From Candidatus Latescibacterota bacterium (GTDB lineage Bacteria; Latescibacterota; MVCY01), in assembly GCA_030629295.1 (NCBI GenBank), contig DAOVPH010000112.1, positions 1 through 5,509 of the forward strand: 5,509 nucleotides of DNA, given 5' to 3'. Within the stretch, counting starts at the first letter, position 1; each line of letters begins with the position of its first letter. Positions 5,206 to 5,509 of this stretch are shown here, one piece after another. The position numbers and the translations under genes were made by a program. A model generated the notes under the pieces. It saw nothing but the letters and a program-made list of their open reading frames with translations. It was not told the DNA's origin and made no database searches.

Positions 5206-5509
5206 ATGAGAGTAAAGTTTAGCGTTGTGATGATGATTTTATTGGCCGCAATCGCCTGTGAGAAAAAGGCAGACAAGCCGCAGCCGGTGGGCAAGGTGGA
5301 GATTGCGACCGAGCCGGACCCCTTGATGGTGGCCCCCGAACTGGCTGATTGTATCATCACTGCCATAGGAAGAGAGACCGGGGGGGCGGTTGTTACCCTG
5401 ACCAATGTGACCGTGATGCTCACCTATCTGGACAGCACCCACATTATGTCTGGGCCAGAGGGAGAGGAAGTGGACCTGACTGTTATCAAATTCACCTGGA
5501 AGGCCAGCT
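5206..5509 (+). CDS. Second lipoprotein, N-terminal part (runs off the window)
   Basis: From ATG 5206 the frame stays open to the window end, giving 101 residues and no stop. The start is MRVKFSVVMMILLAAIAC, a clear lipoprotein signal with Cys18 as the lipidated residue (the -3 position is Ala, a relaxed lipobox), followed by a charged linker (EKKADKPQPVG). The mature part is rich in alternating hydrophobic residues (VEIATEPDPLMVAP, GGAVVTLTNVTVMLTYLDS, VDLTVIKFTWKA). This suggests a beta-sandwich or Ig-like fold, though no family can be named. It is the third gene of the presumed receptor operon, 161 bases after the receptor, so a surface or periplasmic partner of the uptake system is a reasonable inference. 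The true length is unknown. Confidence 0.75.
   Translation, partial: MRVKFSVVMMILLAAIACEKKADKPQPVGKVEIATEPDPLMVAPELADCIITAIGRETGGAVVTLTNVTVMLTYLDSTHIMSGPEGEEVDLTVIKFTWKAS

Overview
The window reads as a fragment of a Gram-negative, double-membraned bacterium. The main evidence is a TonB-dependent outer-membrane receptor with an N-terminal carboxypeptidase-like regulatory domain, together with two lipoproteins. That receptor type is common in Bacteroidetes and the wider FCB group. However, several genes here have strong Shine-Dalgarno sites (one is a 10-base perfect match to the anti-SD), which is unusual for Bacteroidetes proper. My inference is an FCB-related or candidate-phylum bacterium (for example KSB1, Zixibacteria or Marinimicrobia-like). 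This is not proven. All supported genes are on the + strand.

Left part (1-2188). The window opens with the C-terminal end of a membrane protein resembling CPBP/CAAX-type intramembrane proteases. A 343-base non-coding stretch follows. It holds a degenerate 10-base periodic repeat in inverted arrangement, a weak sigma70-like promoter and a possibly structured leader. Next come a radical SAM enzyme with a C-terminal four-cysteine SPASM/twitch-like region (558-1598) and, 38 bases on, a small VTT/DedA-like membrane protein (1637-2188). The last two look co-transcribed. A 42-codon ORF starts on the stop codon of the VTT gene and may or may not be real.

Right part (2361-5509). A secreted lipoprotein (2361-2873) is followed, with its stop codon inside the start region of the next gene, by a complete TonB-dependent receptor (2879-5044). 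After 161 bases, a second lipoprotein begins (5206 to beyond the window). The gap holds a hairpin over a Shine-Dalgarno site and a 27-codon ORF. This is probably an outer-membrane uptake operon: the receptor takes up an unknown ligand with energy from TonB, and the lipoproteins may be surface or periplasmic partners.

The left genes are visibly more AT-rich than the receptor. Rows counted by hand gave about 35-43% GC in the radical SAM and VTT genes, against about 60% in the receptor. The two halves may have different histories. No tRNA, rRNA, CRISPR array, insertion sequence or convincing intrinsic terminator was seen.
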